Part shown: piece after piece, positions 18,674-26,889 of the stretch
How the letters are laid out: the number at the start of each line of letters is the position of its first letter
How positions within the stretch are numbered: the stretch's first letter is position 1
Assembly (NCBI GenBank): GCA_021151835.1
Contig: JAGKWO010000019.1
Location: 30,200-94,199 of the forward strand
Reading direction: 5' to 3'
Length of the DNA stretch: 64,000 bases
From: Gammaproteobacteria bacterium
GTDB taxonomy: Bacteria > Pseudomonadota > Gammaproteobacteria > Pseudomonadales > Cellvibrionaceae
Notes under the pieces: model-generated
The model's database searches: none
The model's input: only the letters and a program-made list of their open reading frames with translations
What the model was told of the DNA's origin: nothing
Translations under genes and position numbers: made by a program

Positions 18674-19092
18674 CAGGATGTTCTCCATTGGTTATTTCTG
18701 TCGTTATTCGTTGCGTTATTAATTATTAAAAATGCCGACGCAGGGAACAGCTCGGCCCATGGCCGGATTTGCCTGGGACTAATACAACAGTCGCTATACG
18801 AGATTTTCGAGGGGAGAAAAAGCGTGCGAACAATATAGTCAGCAGCACCAGATACTACCTATAAATGCGAATAATAGGATTTATTGATGCATCAATTGTG
18901 GAGCATTTGGCGACACAACTTGAAGAATGCGAATCAATTCACAAATAGAACTGATTTCATATATGAAAAATAGGTATTTGATTTTTCTTTGGGAAATTTA
19001 TAGCAACGAACTGGTGGCTCTCTATATGTCAGCAGCGACAAATCGACAGAAATAAAAAACAACCACACCCAATAGGATTTGGTAACAAGCCG
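18674..19092. other. Intergenic region upstream of the GH26 gene
   Basis: About 420 bp between the mannanase start and the end of the GlxA-type regulator. It must hold the mannanase promoter. I see A/T-rich sequence and an imperfect CGGCCCATGGCCG near 18755 but no gene and no clear operator. Confidence 0.45.
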
Positions 19093-20034
19093 TTAATCGG
19101 CGCGGGCTTTACGCCGTAATTCTTGCGGGGTCTGCTGGAACAAGCGGATAAATGCACGGCGCATTCGTTCAGGATCAGAAAATCCCACATTGCGCGCAAT
19201 AATTTCGATAGGCTCTGAGGTGTTTTCCACGTTGATGCGTGCAGCTTCTGCACGTAAACGTTCAACCACCTTCGCCGGTGTTTCGCCAGTTTCCGCAAAT
19301 ACTGCACGGCCAAATTGACGCGGGCTTAAACAAGCAATTTCGGCCAGATGTTCAACCGATAATTTTTCATGCAAATGTTCGCGCGCATAATGTAATGCGG
19401 TGCGAATGCGATCTGATTCCGGATCCAATTCCAATAAACTGGAAAATTGCGATTGCCCGCCCGGGCGGCGGTGATACACAACCAGGTTGCGCGCAGTCGC
19501 ACGGGAAATTTCAATCCCCAAATCTTCTTCGATCAACATTAACGCAAGATCAATTCCCGCGCACACACCAGCGGAGGTCCAGATATTACCGTCCTTGATA
19601 AAAATTTTATCGCCATCGACTTTTATTTGCGGATGCAATCGCTGTAAAACCGCCGCGTGTTTCCAATGGGTCGTTGCACGTTTGCCATCCAGCAAACCGG
19701 CACCCGCCAATAAAAATGCCCCCGTACAGACACTTGCAATGCGGCGCGCCCTGCTCGCACAATCGCGCGCAATTTCCGCAAGGATTGGTACCGATGCAGC
19801 TTCAAAACAAGGGCTGCCCCCGACCACGATAAAGGTATCGATGGGAGTTTCATCGACTGGCTCAGTCATTATCGGTAAACCACATGAGCTGGTAACAATA
19901 CCGCCCATCAATGAAAGGATACTTGTGTTGTACGGCGTATTAACCATGCGCCCTGCCATCTCAAACGCCGCAAGCGGGCCGCTGAGATCCAGCAGTTGAA
20001 ATCCGGGGAATACCAAGAAACTGATTTCGCGCAT
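19093..20034 (-). CDS. GlxA-family transcriptional regulator (DJ-1/PfpI + AraC HTH)
   Basis: 313 residues. The N-terminal ~170 residues are a DJ-1/PfpI-like amidotransferase fold (FLVFPGFQLLDLSGP, VCTGAFLLAGAGLLDGKRAT) with the nucleophile-elbow Cys in SVCTGAF. The C-terminal ~100 residues form an AraC-type double helix-turn-helix (LAEIACLSPRQFGRAVFAET, IIARNVGFSDPERMRRAFI). Such regulators often activate catabolism of quaternary amines or other small metabolites, but the target here is unclear. It is encoded just downstream of the GAPDH gene in the same direction (24 bp gap), so the two may be cotranscribed. Confidence 0.88.
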   Translation of the reverse strand: MREISFLVFPGFQLLDLSGPLAAFEMAGRMVNTPYNTSILSLMGGIVTSSCGLPIMTEPVDETPIDTFIVVGGSPCFEAASVPILAEIARDCASRARRIASVCTGAFLLAGAGLLDGKRATTHWKHAAVLQRLHPQIKVDGDKIFIKDGNIWTSAGVCAGIDLALMLIEEDLGIEISRATARNLVVYHRRPGGQSQFSSLLELDPESDRIRTALHYAREHLHEKLSVEHLAEIACLSPRQFGRAVFAETGETPAKVVERLRAEAARINVENTSEPIEIIARNVGFSDPERMRRAFIRLFQQTPQELRRKARAD

Positions 20035-20058
20035 GGTAAAAATAATTTCCGTTGAAAT

Positions 20059-21081
20059 TTATTGCAAAGGCAAGGCACCAAATAACGCAGCATTATCCAG
20101 TAGCCGATTGGCAAAGCCCCATTCATTGTCATACCAGGCATAAACGCTGGCATGGTTGCCACCAATTACTTTAGTCAAGGTCGCATCAAAAATCGCCGAG
20201 GCGTCATTGTGTAAAAAATCGCTGGAGACCAATGGTAATTCGTTCACTTTTACCAAACCTTGCAAAGCGCCCTGCCCGGCGGTTTTATACATCAACGCAT
20301 TAATTTCTGCTGCGGATGTCGGGCGGCCGGTGGTAAAACTTAAGATCAGCATACAGACATCCAGTGTGGGCACGCGAATAGAATAGCCATCAAGTTTTCC
20401 ATTCAATTCCGGCAGCACTAATCCGATTGCTGACGCTGCGCCGGTTTTGGTTGGAATGATGGAAGCCATCGCCGAGCGCGCGCGACGCAAATCATCGTGA
20501 TACACGTCAGTAAGCACCTGGTCATTTGTCACCGCATGGGCAGTCGTCATAGTCCCCGCAACCAGGCCGATCTCATCATGCAACGGTTTGACGACCGTGG
20601 CGAGACAGTTAGTGGTGCAGGACCCAATCGCAATAACGCGATGTGCGGGCTTCAGGATTTGGTGGTTAACACCATACACAATTGTCGCATCAACTTCTTT
20701 ACCACCAGGTGCAGAAATAATTACCCGTTTAGCCCCTGCAACCAAATGGGCGGCGGCTTTGTCACGCGTTGCAAACCGACCGGTGCACTCCAATACCACA
20801 TCAATATCCAATTCCTTCCAGGGCAACTTTTCCGGATCGCGCTCGGATAGCACCCGAATGCGATCGCCGTTTATTACCAAATAATCCCCTTCCAGCTCCA
20901 CAGTGCCACCAAAACGACCATGAGTGGTATCAAAACGGGTGAGATGCGCGTGGATCTCCGCATTTCCCAGATCATTAATTGCCACCAGTTGCAGCTCGTG
21001 ATGCTTGCCCGCCTCGTAAAATGCACGCAGGGTATTACGGCCAATACGGCCATAGCCGTTAATTGCTATACGAATTGTCAT
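20059..21081 (-). CDS. gap: Glyceraldehyde-3-phosphate dehydrogenase, type I
   Basis: About 340 residues. AINGYGRIGRNTLRAFYE is the NAD-binding start. The catalytic Cys155 lies in GSCTTNC, His182 in TTAHAVTND, and the C-terminal YAWYDNEWG is present. It oxidises glyceraldehyde 3-phosphate with phosphate in glycolysis. The sequence departs from housekeeping copies at several usually fixed positions (MTTAHAV rather than MTTVHAY, and IGSCTTNCLAT), so it may be a second, specialised paralogue; erythrose-4-phosphate dehydrogenase is less likely from the N-terminal blocks. The ATG at 21081 has GGAGGG nine bases upstream. Confidence 0.88.
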   Translation of the reverse strand: MTIRIAINGYGRIGRNTLRAFYEAGKHHELQLVAINDLGNAEIHAHLTRFDTTHGRFGGTVELEGDYLVINGDRIRVLSERDPEKLPWKELDIDVVLECTGRFATRDKAAAHLVAGAKRVIISAPGGKEVDATIVYGVNHQILKPAHRVIAIGSCTTNCLATVVKPLHDEIGLVAGTMTTAHAVTNDQVLTDVYHDDLRRARSAMASIIPTKTGAASAIGLVLPELNGKLDGYSIRVPTLDVCMLILSFTTGRPTSAAEINALMYKTAGQGALQGLVKVNELPLVSSDFLHNDASAIFDATLTKVIGGNHASVYAWYDNEWGFANRLLDNAALFGALPLQ

Positions 21082-21259
21082 ATTCAAAAGCCCTCCAAAA
21101 GAACCATCAGGAGGCTTAACTCTATGCGCGGCAATGATGGCCGTAAACGACTAAAACCCCTCGTTTTCGGACACAATAATTTACCGGCAGTTTTGTACAG
21201 GGCAAAAATTGCCGACTAAACTTGCTTGATCACTAGAGGTTAAGAAACGGAAAAGTACG

Positions 21260-22576
21260 ATGTTTAACGCCCGATTGAAACAAGAAATAGCTGTTTTGAC
21301 CGAACAACTCTCTTCCATGCTACAAGTACGCGAAAGCCTTGACAGCGAGATGTTGATGCTCAATCTGGATCCGCAGGGGCGGATTATCAATGCCAATACG
21401 AATTTTGAAACGGAAATGGCGTTTGCCCAGGGTCAGGTCCTCAATCGTAAATTGATTGATTTGGTTCCCGGTTATGCGCAAAAAACCGATCATTTCGAAC
21501 GCATGAAAAATGCCATTCAACAGGGAGCCCATTGGGCGGGCGCACTGCAAATCGTGCGCGGGGACGACGAAGAGGCATGGCTGCGGGCAATTGTGCAGCC
21601 GGTGAAAAATAGCCATGGCCAGATACAAACTTTTTCAGTCTATGCGAATGACCTCACGCGCACTATTGAAGCCTCGTGTGAACATCAAAACCTGATCGAA
21701 GCATTGCAGCGCTCAACCGCGGTTATTGAATTTGATTTAAACGGCAATGTGTTAACGGCCAATGATCGCTTTTTAAAAAGCATGGGTTATTCACTGAATC
21801 AAATTGTTGGTAAGCATCACCGCCTGTTTTGTGCACCGGATGAATACAATTCCCAAGCGTATCAATCCTTCTGGGAAAAACTTCGCCGCGGTGAATTTAT
21901 CGCTGACCGATTCAAACGGGTGGACAGCCATGGGCGCACCGTCTGGCTGGAGGCCTCTTACAATCCCATTTCCGATTCACATAACAGGCTTTACAAAATT
22001 GTGAAATTTGCCACGGTGATCACCGATCAAGTGAACGGTGAGATCGCCGTTGCACAAGCGGCGGATATTGCCTATACCACATCGCAACATACCGATGAAA
22101 CCGCGAAAAGAGGTAGCGGCGTAGTGCAACAAACTGTCAATGTCATGCGCGAACTAGCCGCGCAAATGGAAGCTGCTGCGGAAGGCATTGCGGCATTGGA
22201 TAAACAATCGCAAATCATCGGCACCATCATCAAAAGCATCAGCAGTATCGCTGATCAAACCAACCTGCTCGCTTTAAATGCCGCCATTGAAGCCGCACGC
22301 GCTGGCGACCAAGGCCGCGGCTTCGCCGTCGTTGCCGACGAAGTCCGCCAACTCGCCTCACGCACCAGCCAGGCCACTGTAGAAATCGTCAGTGTAGTTT
22401 CGCAAAACCAGAAACTGGCTGAAGAAGCCGTACAAATAATTGAAAATGGAAAACGCCAAGCCGTACAGGGCCTCGAACTTTCCGCACAAGCAGGCGATGT
22501 TATTGTAGAGATTCAGGATGGTGCACAAAAAGTGGTTAGTGCGGTGGGGCAGTTTGCGAATAGGTTAGGTACCTAA
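21260..22576 (+). CDS. Soluble PAS-PAS methyl-accepting chemotaxis protein
   Basis: 438 residues without any transmembrane segment. Two PAS domains (residues ~25-135 and ~140-260; the second contains NDRFLKSMGYSLNQIVGKHH) precede a signalling domain with the tip DQTNLLALNAAIEAARAGDQ. This architecture belongs to cytoplasmic chemoreceptors that sense redox state, ligands or metabolites through a PAS-bound cofactor; the cofactor is not evident. A coiled coil of ~25 residues opens the protein. An intrinsic terminator follows at ~22600. The ribosome site is weak (ACGGA). Confidence 0.88.
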   Translation: MFNARLKQEIAVLTEQLSSMLQVRESLDSEMLMLNLDPQGRIINANTNFETEMAFAQGQVLNRKLIDLVPGYAQKTDHFERMKNAIQQGAHWAGALQIVRGDDEEAWLRAIVQPVKNSHGQIQTFSVYANDLTRTIEASCEHQNLIEALQRSTAVIEFDLNGNVLTANDRFLKSMGYSLNQIVGKHHRLFCAPDEYNSQAYQSFWEKLRRGEFIADRFKRVDSHGRTVWLEASYNPISDSHNRLYKIVKFATVITDQVNGEIAVAQAADIAYTTSQHTDETAKRGSGVVQQTVNVMRELAAQMEAAAEGIAALDKQSQIIGTIIKSISSIADQTNLLALNAAIEAARAGDQGRGFAVVADEVRQLASRTSQATVEIVSVVSQNQKLAEEAVQIIENGKRQAVQGLELSAQAGDVIVEIQDGAQKVVSAVGQFANRLGT

Positions 22577-22598
22577 TACAGTTTGGAATATTTAAACA

Positions 22599-22620
22599 AC
22601 GGGCTGCCAATGCCCGTTTT
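22599..22620 (+). terminator. Intrinsic terminator after the PAS chemoreceptor gene
   Basis: AACGGGC / GCCCGTT stem with a seven-base loop followed by TTT, 23 bases after the stop. Confidence 0.65.
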
Positions 22621-22675
22621 CAATTTATCGAATGTAATAATGTAGTTAACAACAACATCGGTTTATTCTCCCGCT

Positions 22676-23581
22676 TTATTTTACTGCTACAGAATTCACT
22701 ATATGCTCCCGCAACCACTGGTGCGCCGGGTCGCGATGGACGCGTTCGTGCCAGAGCATCAACATTTCGTAGCCGGGAATAGCTAATGGTGGTTTAACTA
22801 CTTGCAGGGTTTTGCTATTGCGAACCAGACGCGATGGAACCAGCGCAACCAGATCTGTATTTATCAACACGGATTCAAGAAATAAAAAATGCGGGATCGA
22901 TAAAGCAACTCGCCGTTGCATTCCCAACTCAGCGAGCGCGCTATCTGTAACACCGTGAAAACCGCCGCCGTCTGGCGAAACAATGACATGATCAAGCGCG
23001 CAAAATTTTTCCACTGTCAGGCGACCTTTTAAACCGGGATGCCCTGCTCTGCCGGCGAGTAAATAGTTTTCAACAAATACTGATTTACGTCGCAATCCCG
23101 GCGGTGCTTCCACGGTGATATGAAATGCAAGATCGATGTCGCCCTGCTCTGCCTGCCTGGCGATTAATGCTGGAATTATTTGCAACACCGCAAGCCGCGT
23201 TGCCGGAGCCACTTTGCCTAGCCCGGCAATGGCGGGCAGCAATATTGTGGATTCGCTGTAATCGGACGCAGCTATGCGCCAGGTTTGATTCGCCTGTGTC
23301 GGATCAAATGGCGTAGATGGTGCAACAGCCTGTTCCAATGCCTCCAGCGCCTGGCGCAAGGGCTCACGCAATTCATCAGCGCGTGCGGTGGGGCGCATAC
23401 CGCGTGGACCGGCGAGCAATAAAGGATCATTAAAAACGTCACGTAACCTGGCCAGTTGGATGCTTACGGTAGGCTGTGATAAATGCAAGCGTTCCGCCGC
23501 GCGCGTTACGTTATGTTCGGCCAATAAAGCGTCGAGTGTGACCAGCAAGTTCAGGTCCAGGTTGCGCAAGGAATTGTTCAT
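22676..23581 (-). CDS. LysR-family transcriptional regulator
   Basis: 301 residues. The N-terminal winged helix (LNLLVTLDALLAEHNVTRAA, LHLSQPTVSIQLARL) is unmistakable LysR, and the remainder fits the periplasmic-binding-protein-like effector domain. NodD-like wording in the N terminus (RNLDLNLL) puts it near regulators of aromatic or quinone metabolism. It is divergent from the quinone reductase gene with an 84-bp shared promoter, the normal arrangement for a LysR regulator and its target. The ligand is unknown. Confidence 0.88.
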   Translation of the reverse strand: MNNSLRNLDLNLLVTLDALLAEHNVTRAAERLHLSQPTVSIQLARLRDVFNDPLLLAGPRGMRPTARADELREPLRQALEALEQAVAPSTPFDPTQANQTWRIAASDYSESTILLPAIAGLGKVAPATRLAVLQIIPALIARQAEQGDIDLAFHITVEAPPGLRRKSVFVENYLLAGRAGHPGLKGRLTVEKFCALDHVIVSPDGGGFHGVTDSALAELGMQRRVALSIPHFLFLESVLINTDLVALVPSRLVRNSKTLQVVKPPLAIPGYEMLMLWHERVHRDPAHQWLREHIVNSVAVK

Positions 23582-23600
23582 AGCAATACCTGATATGTTG

Positions 23601-23612
23601 GAAATTCATTTC
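23601..23612. promoter_or_regulatory. Candidate LysR binding palindrome
   Basis: GAAAT-TC-ATTTC lies in the 84-bp gap between the LysR regulator and the quinone reductase. Position suggests a regulator site; the symmetry is short, so support is modest. Confidence 0.35.
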
Positions 23613-23665
23613 TACTATACCTCAATCAACCCTACCCTGTGCTCACTAACTAGCGGAGCACGACT

Positions 23666-24448
23666 ATGAATGTCTTACTTGTTTTTGCGCACCCCGAACC
23701 AAAATCACTCAACGGTTCACTCAAGGATTTTATGGTTCAACGAATGGAAAAATCCGGCCACCAGGTGCAGGTATCGGATTTATATGCGATGCAATGGAAG
23801 GCAGTGTTGGATGCAAACGACAACATTGCAAAACAGGAAGGCGAGCGTTTTGATCCTTCGCAAAATTCACAGCAAGCGTTTTATAACAACACCCAAAGCG
23901 CAGATATCGCCTGTGAACAGGAAAAATTACGGTGGGCCGACGCTGTTATTTTGCAATTCCCGTTATGGTGGTTTTCTATGCCCGCCATCCTTAAAGGCTG
24001 GGTAGAACGGGTTTATGCCTACGGGTTTGCTTATGGTGTGGGCGAGCATTCGGATAAACACTGGGGCAATCGTTATGGTGAAGGGAATCTCGCCGGTAAA
24101 CGTGCCATGTTGGTGGTTACCACCGGAGGCTGGGAATCGCATTATAATGCGCGTGGCATTAACGGCCCGATCAACGATATTTTATTTCCCATCCAGCACG
24201 GCATATTGTTTTATCCCGGATTTGATGTACTACCGCCGTACATTATCTATCGAACCGGTCGCGTTGACGAGGATGCGTTTGCACAAGCCTGTGATGAATT
24301 GGGTGAACGCCTCGACAATCTTTGGGTCACGCAGCCGATTGCATTTCGCAAGCAAAATAACGGCGATTACGATATCCCGGCGTTAACCTTGCGTGCCGAT
24401 ATTTTACCGGGGCAGTCCGGTTTATCGATTCATGAATATGAAATATAA
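23666..24448 (+). CDS. NAD(P)H-quinone oxidoreductase (flavodoxin-like fold)
   Basis: 260 residues. MNVLLVFAHPEPKSLNGSL is the flavin-binding start of the NQO1/KefF/MdaB group, and VILQFPLWWFSMPAILKGWV with TTGGWESHYNARG are conserved active-site segments. It reduces quinones or similar electrophiles with two electrons in the cytoplasm, limiting redox cycling. Divergent LysR control is likely. GGAG lies upstream of the ATG. A 19-bp tandem repeat follows the gene. Confidence 0.87.
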   Translation: MNVLLVFAHPEPKSLNGSLKDFMVQRMEKSGHQVQVSDLYAMQWKAVLDANDNIAKQEGERFDPSQNSQQAFYNNTQSADIACEQEKLRWADAVILQFPLWWFSMPAILKGWVERVYAYGFAYGVGEHSDKHWGNRYGEGNLAGKRAMLVVTTGGWESHYNARGINGPINDILFPIQHGILFYPGFDVLPPYIIYRTGRVDEDAFAQACDELGERLDNLWVTQPIAFRKQNNGDYDIPALTLRADILPGQSGLSIHEYEI

Positions 24449-24499
24449 AATGCTAATAAAAGCTTGTAGGCTAAAAATAAACAGCGGGTTATTAAGGCT

Positions 24500-24590
24500 C
24501 GCTGTTAATAATAAAGTTCGTTGTTAATAATAAGATTCGTTGTTAATAATAAGATTCGCTGTTAATAATAAGATTCGCTGTTAATAATTC
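24500..24590. repeat. 19-bp tandem repeat, ~4.8 copies
   Basis: Units start at 24500, 24519, 24538, 24557 and 24576 (the last partial), each reading CG(C/T)TGTTAATAATAA followed by (A/G)(G/A)TT. The block lies 50 bp after the quinone reductase gene, in non-coding DNA. The unit period is exact and no protein coding is implied. Confidence 0.9.
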
Positions 24591-24887
24591 CTTTAATAAA
24601 ATCACTCCCGTCAATAATTTTTTATTTCTACGCCAACCACCGTTCCCTATTCAAATGCATGCGACTGCATAGAATTTATTCACCCGCAACATCAAAATGA
24701 GAAATATTCTTCTTTATAAACACTATTTCCCTCTGTGTAATGAGCTGTAATCGTTTTTGGATTGTTGGCTTGCTACAACGTATTGCTGATTACGCAGGAT
24801 ATTAGTTGCACCGGACGCAACCAGATACAGGGAAAATATTCCAGTTAGCCCTTTTGGGCCTTTATTGCATTGCACCAGGACGTAACT
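24591..24887. other. Intergenic region upstream of the cytochrome/quinoprotein cluster
   Basis: About 300 bp after the tandem repeat with no gene. It should carry the promoter of the six-gene cluster that starts at 24888. I cannot point to convincing -35/-10 boxes. Confidence 0.45.
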
Positions 24888-26801
24888 ATGAAAACACATC
24901 ACCCTTCACGCCATCCGGCCACCAAAAAAAATCCGCTTACATTTTCCACGTTGGCAATTGCCCTGGCGATCACTTCCGTTTACACAATTCCATCAATAGC
25001 CGCCGAACAAAACCTGGCTTCAAGCACTGATGGGGTTCAATATTTTGAGCGCTCAAAATCCGGAATTCGCAAAATATCCAAGGATCTTTATGTTGCATTT
25101 CCACCGGCGGGTAAAGTGACGCCGCAGCGTGAACCCAATATTGATCAGCAATTGTTGCTCCAGGGAAAATATCCACTGGGCTATGTTCTGGAAGCGGGAC
25201 AAAACCAGTTTAATTTGCCGTTCTTACCGGACACAGGTCATGGTGAAGGAGCAAAAGGCCCTCGCTCCAAACAACGCGCGGTGTGGAATTCCCGTGGTGG
25301 TACCGTAGAAGATCCTGCTGCCTGGCCGTTTTTGCGCGTAAACGGTATTGATTCGCAAAGTTGCTACGAATGTCATAACACGATTGGCGAGTACACACCT
25401 GCCGATGCAAAAACCGTTGCGAAAGTCCGCAAACCCGGAACGCAAGGCGGCCCTGCCGGTGCTGCAAATACTGCATTTATTAACGATCAATTCCCGGAAG
25501 ATCTCAATCAATTATTAGGTACGGACCCAACGACCAAAGCAGTGCTCACTAAATTTGCACGCAACCCACCCCATGTGTTCGGTACCGGCTACACGCAACG
25601 GCTGGCAACAGAAATGTCGACTGAATTACAAGCACAAGCCAAAGCCGTTGAGTTGGTAGCAAAAGCCAATTTAAATAAAAAACAAACACAAGCATTAACA
25701 ACGAAAGGAATTTCTTTTGGTACTTACAGTGTCACCTGTAAAACGACCACGACTTGCAGTGTCGATGCCAGCGGCGTTGTCGGTGTACAACAGGACTTGG
25801 TAATCAGGCCATTCCAATGGGGCGGTATCGCCAGCAGCGTGCGCCATTTTGCGCGCGACGCACTCGATTTCCATTTCAGCGTGCAAGCCGTTGAAAAAGT
25901 CGGCCACAAAGATTGTGACCTCGACGGTTTGGTTGATGAAATTACCGTGGGTAATGTATCGGCATTAACTGCCTATGTGACCATGTTCAGGCCGCCTTAT
26001 CAGGAAATTCCCAAAGGAAAAGAAGCATCCGTTAAAGCCGGCGAAAAATTAATGACCACTATTGGCTGCACATCCTGCCATCAATCCAGCCTGACAATTG
26101 ACAACGCCACACTCTCCATCCAGACACCGCCCGCCGTTCCTGATAATGCCCCCTGCCCCACTGAAGTCGCACAACTCAGTAACAGCCTGGAGACATATTC
26201 TGACAGCGCCAAAGAAGCAAGTGACCGCGTCGAACGCGCTTTTGCCCAAGAGCCGAAAGTAGATGCTGCCGTTAAGGCGAAGGGAAAAAATGCACCGGAA
26301 AAACTTTATGCCCTGGTGAAACCCGCATTGCATGCACCGGAATTAGTACCAGCCAATGCCAATTATTTAATTGATTTGAATCTCACCGGCGTTGCCAAAA
26401 ATGCAGTGCCCGCTTACGTCTGGCCACGGTTGCCCGCCCAAGGACGCGCTGTTGTTGTACCCTTGTTTAGCGATTTAAAACTGCATTACATGGGCAAACA
26501 ACTTTCGGATAATTATGCGCAGCCAACGGATAACGCGGATTATGCCGCACAGCCAGGCGTATTCGTTACCCGCGTCTTGTGGGGTATCGGTGATACCGAT
26601 CCGTACATGCACGATGGCCGCGCCCGCACTTTGACGGATGCCATAAAACTCCACGGTGTTGAAGGCAGTGAAGCCAAACCGGTTGCGGATAAATTTGCAA
26701 AACTATCGGCAGCACAACAACAAAATATCCTCGATTTCCTGGGCAGCTTAAAGCTTCCTATCGCCGAGGGTGTGACCGCACCTGAATACGCGCAACAATA
26801 A
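24888..26801 (+). CDS. Periplasmic di-haem cytochrome c
   Basis: About 637 residues. Signal peptide to ~residue 39. Two c-type haem motifs are visible: CYECH at 159 and CTSCH at 394. GDTDPYMHDGRARTL near the C terminus is the distal segment typical of di-haem cytochrome c peroxidase/thiol-oxidoreductase-like (DHOR) proteins, about 230 residues from the second haem. Conserved Trp, Arg and His clusters (VRHFARDALDFHF) support a large electron-transfer or oxidoreductase module. It is the first gene of the six-gene quinoprotein-like cluster; I infer that it is the electron acceptor or catalytic partner. AGGACG precedes the ATG. A terminator-like hairpin separates it from the second gene. Confidence 0.85.
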   Translation: MKTHHPSRHPATKKNPLTFSTLAIALAITSVYTIPSIAAEQNLASSTDGVQYFERSKSGIRKISKDLYVAFPPAGKVTPQREPNIDQQLLLQGKYPLGYVLEAGQNQFNLPFLPDTGHGEGAKGPRSKQRAVWNSRGGTVEDPAAWPFLRVNGIDSQSCYECHNTIGEYTPADAKTVAKVRKPGTQGGPAGAANTAFINDQFPEDLNQLLGTDPTTKAVLTKFARNPPHVFGTGYTQRLATEMSTELQAQAKAVELVAKANLNKKQTQALTTKGISFGTYSVTCKTTTTCSVDASGVVGVQQDLVIRPFQWGGIASSVRHFARDALDFHFSVQAVEKVGHKDCDLDGLVDEITVGNVSALTAYVTMFRPPYQEIPKGKEASVKAGEKLMTTIGCTSCHQSSLTIDNATLSIQTPPAVPDNAPCPTEVAQLSNSLETYSDSAKEASDRVERAFAQEPKVDAAVKAKGKNAPEKLYALVKPALHAPELVPANANYLIDLNLTGVAKNAVPAYVWPRLPAQGRAVVVPLFSDLKLHYMGKQLSDNYAQPTDNADYAAQPGVFVTRVLWGIGDTDPYMHDGRARTLTDAIKLHGVEGSEAKPVADKFAKLSAAQQQNILDFLGSLKLPIAEGVTAPEYAQQ

Positions 26802-26853
26802 AATACGCGCAACAACAAAAAATTAAACGGGTTGGTAATCCGCACTTGTTAAC

Positions 26854-26876
26854 GCACCCTTCGGGGTGCCCTTTTT
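26854..26876 (+). terminator. Terminator-like hairpin inside the cluster
   Basis: GCACCC-TTCG-GGGTGC then CCTTTTT forms a UUCG-type stable loop with a T run, ending just before the AAAGGA ribosome site of the ferritin-like gene. It probably attenuates rather than ends transcription, giving more cytochrome mRNA than downstream mRNA. Confidence 0.7.
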
Positions 26877-26889
26877 CAAAGGACCTGCG

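Noticed and set aside
20059..21081. Erythrose-4-phosphate dehydrogenase (Epd) for the GAPDH gene
   Set aside because: N-terminal blocks and the ERDPEKLPW segment are closer to type I GAPDH.
24500..24590. CRISPR-like regular repeats
   Set aside because: Period 19 bp with no spacers; a simple tandem repeat. No cas genes nearby.
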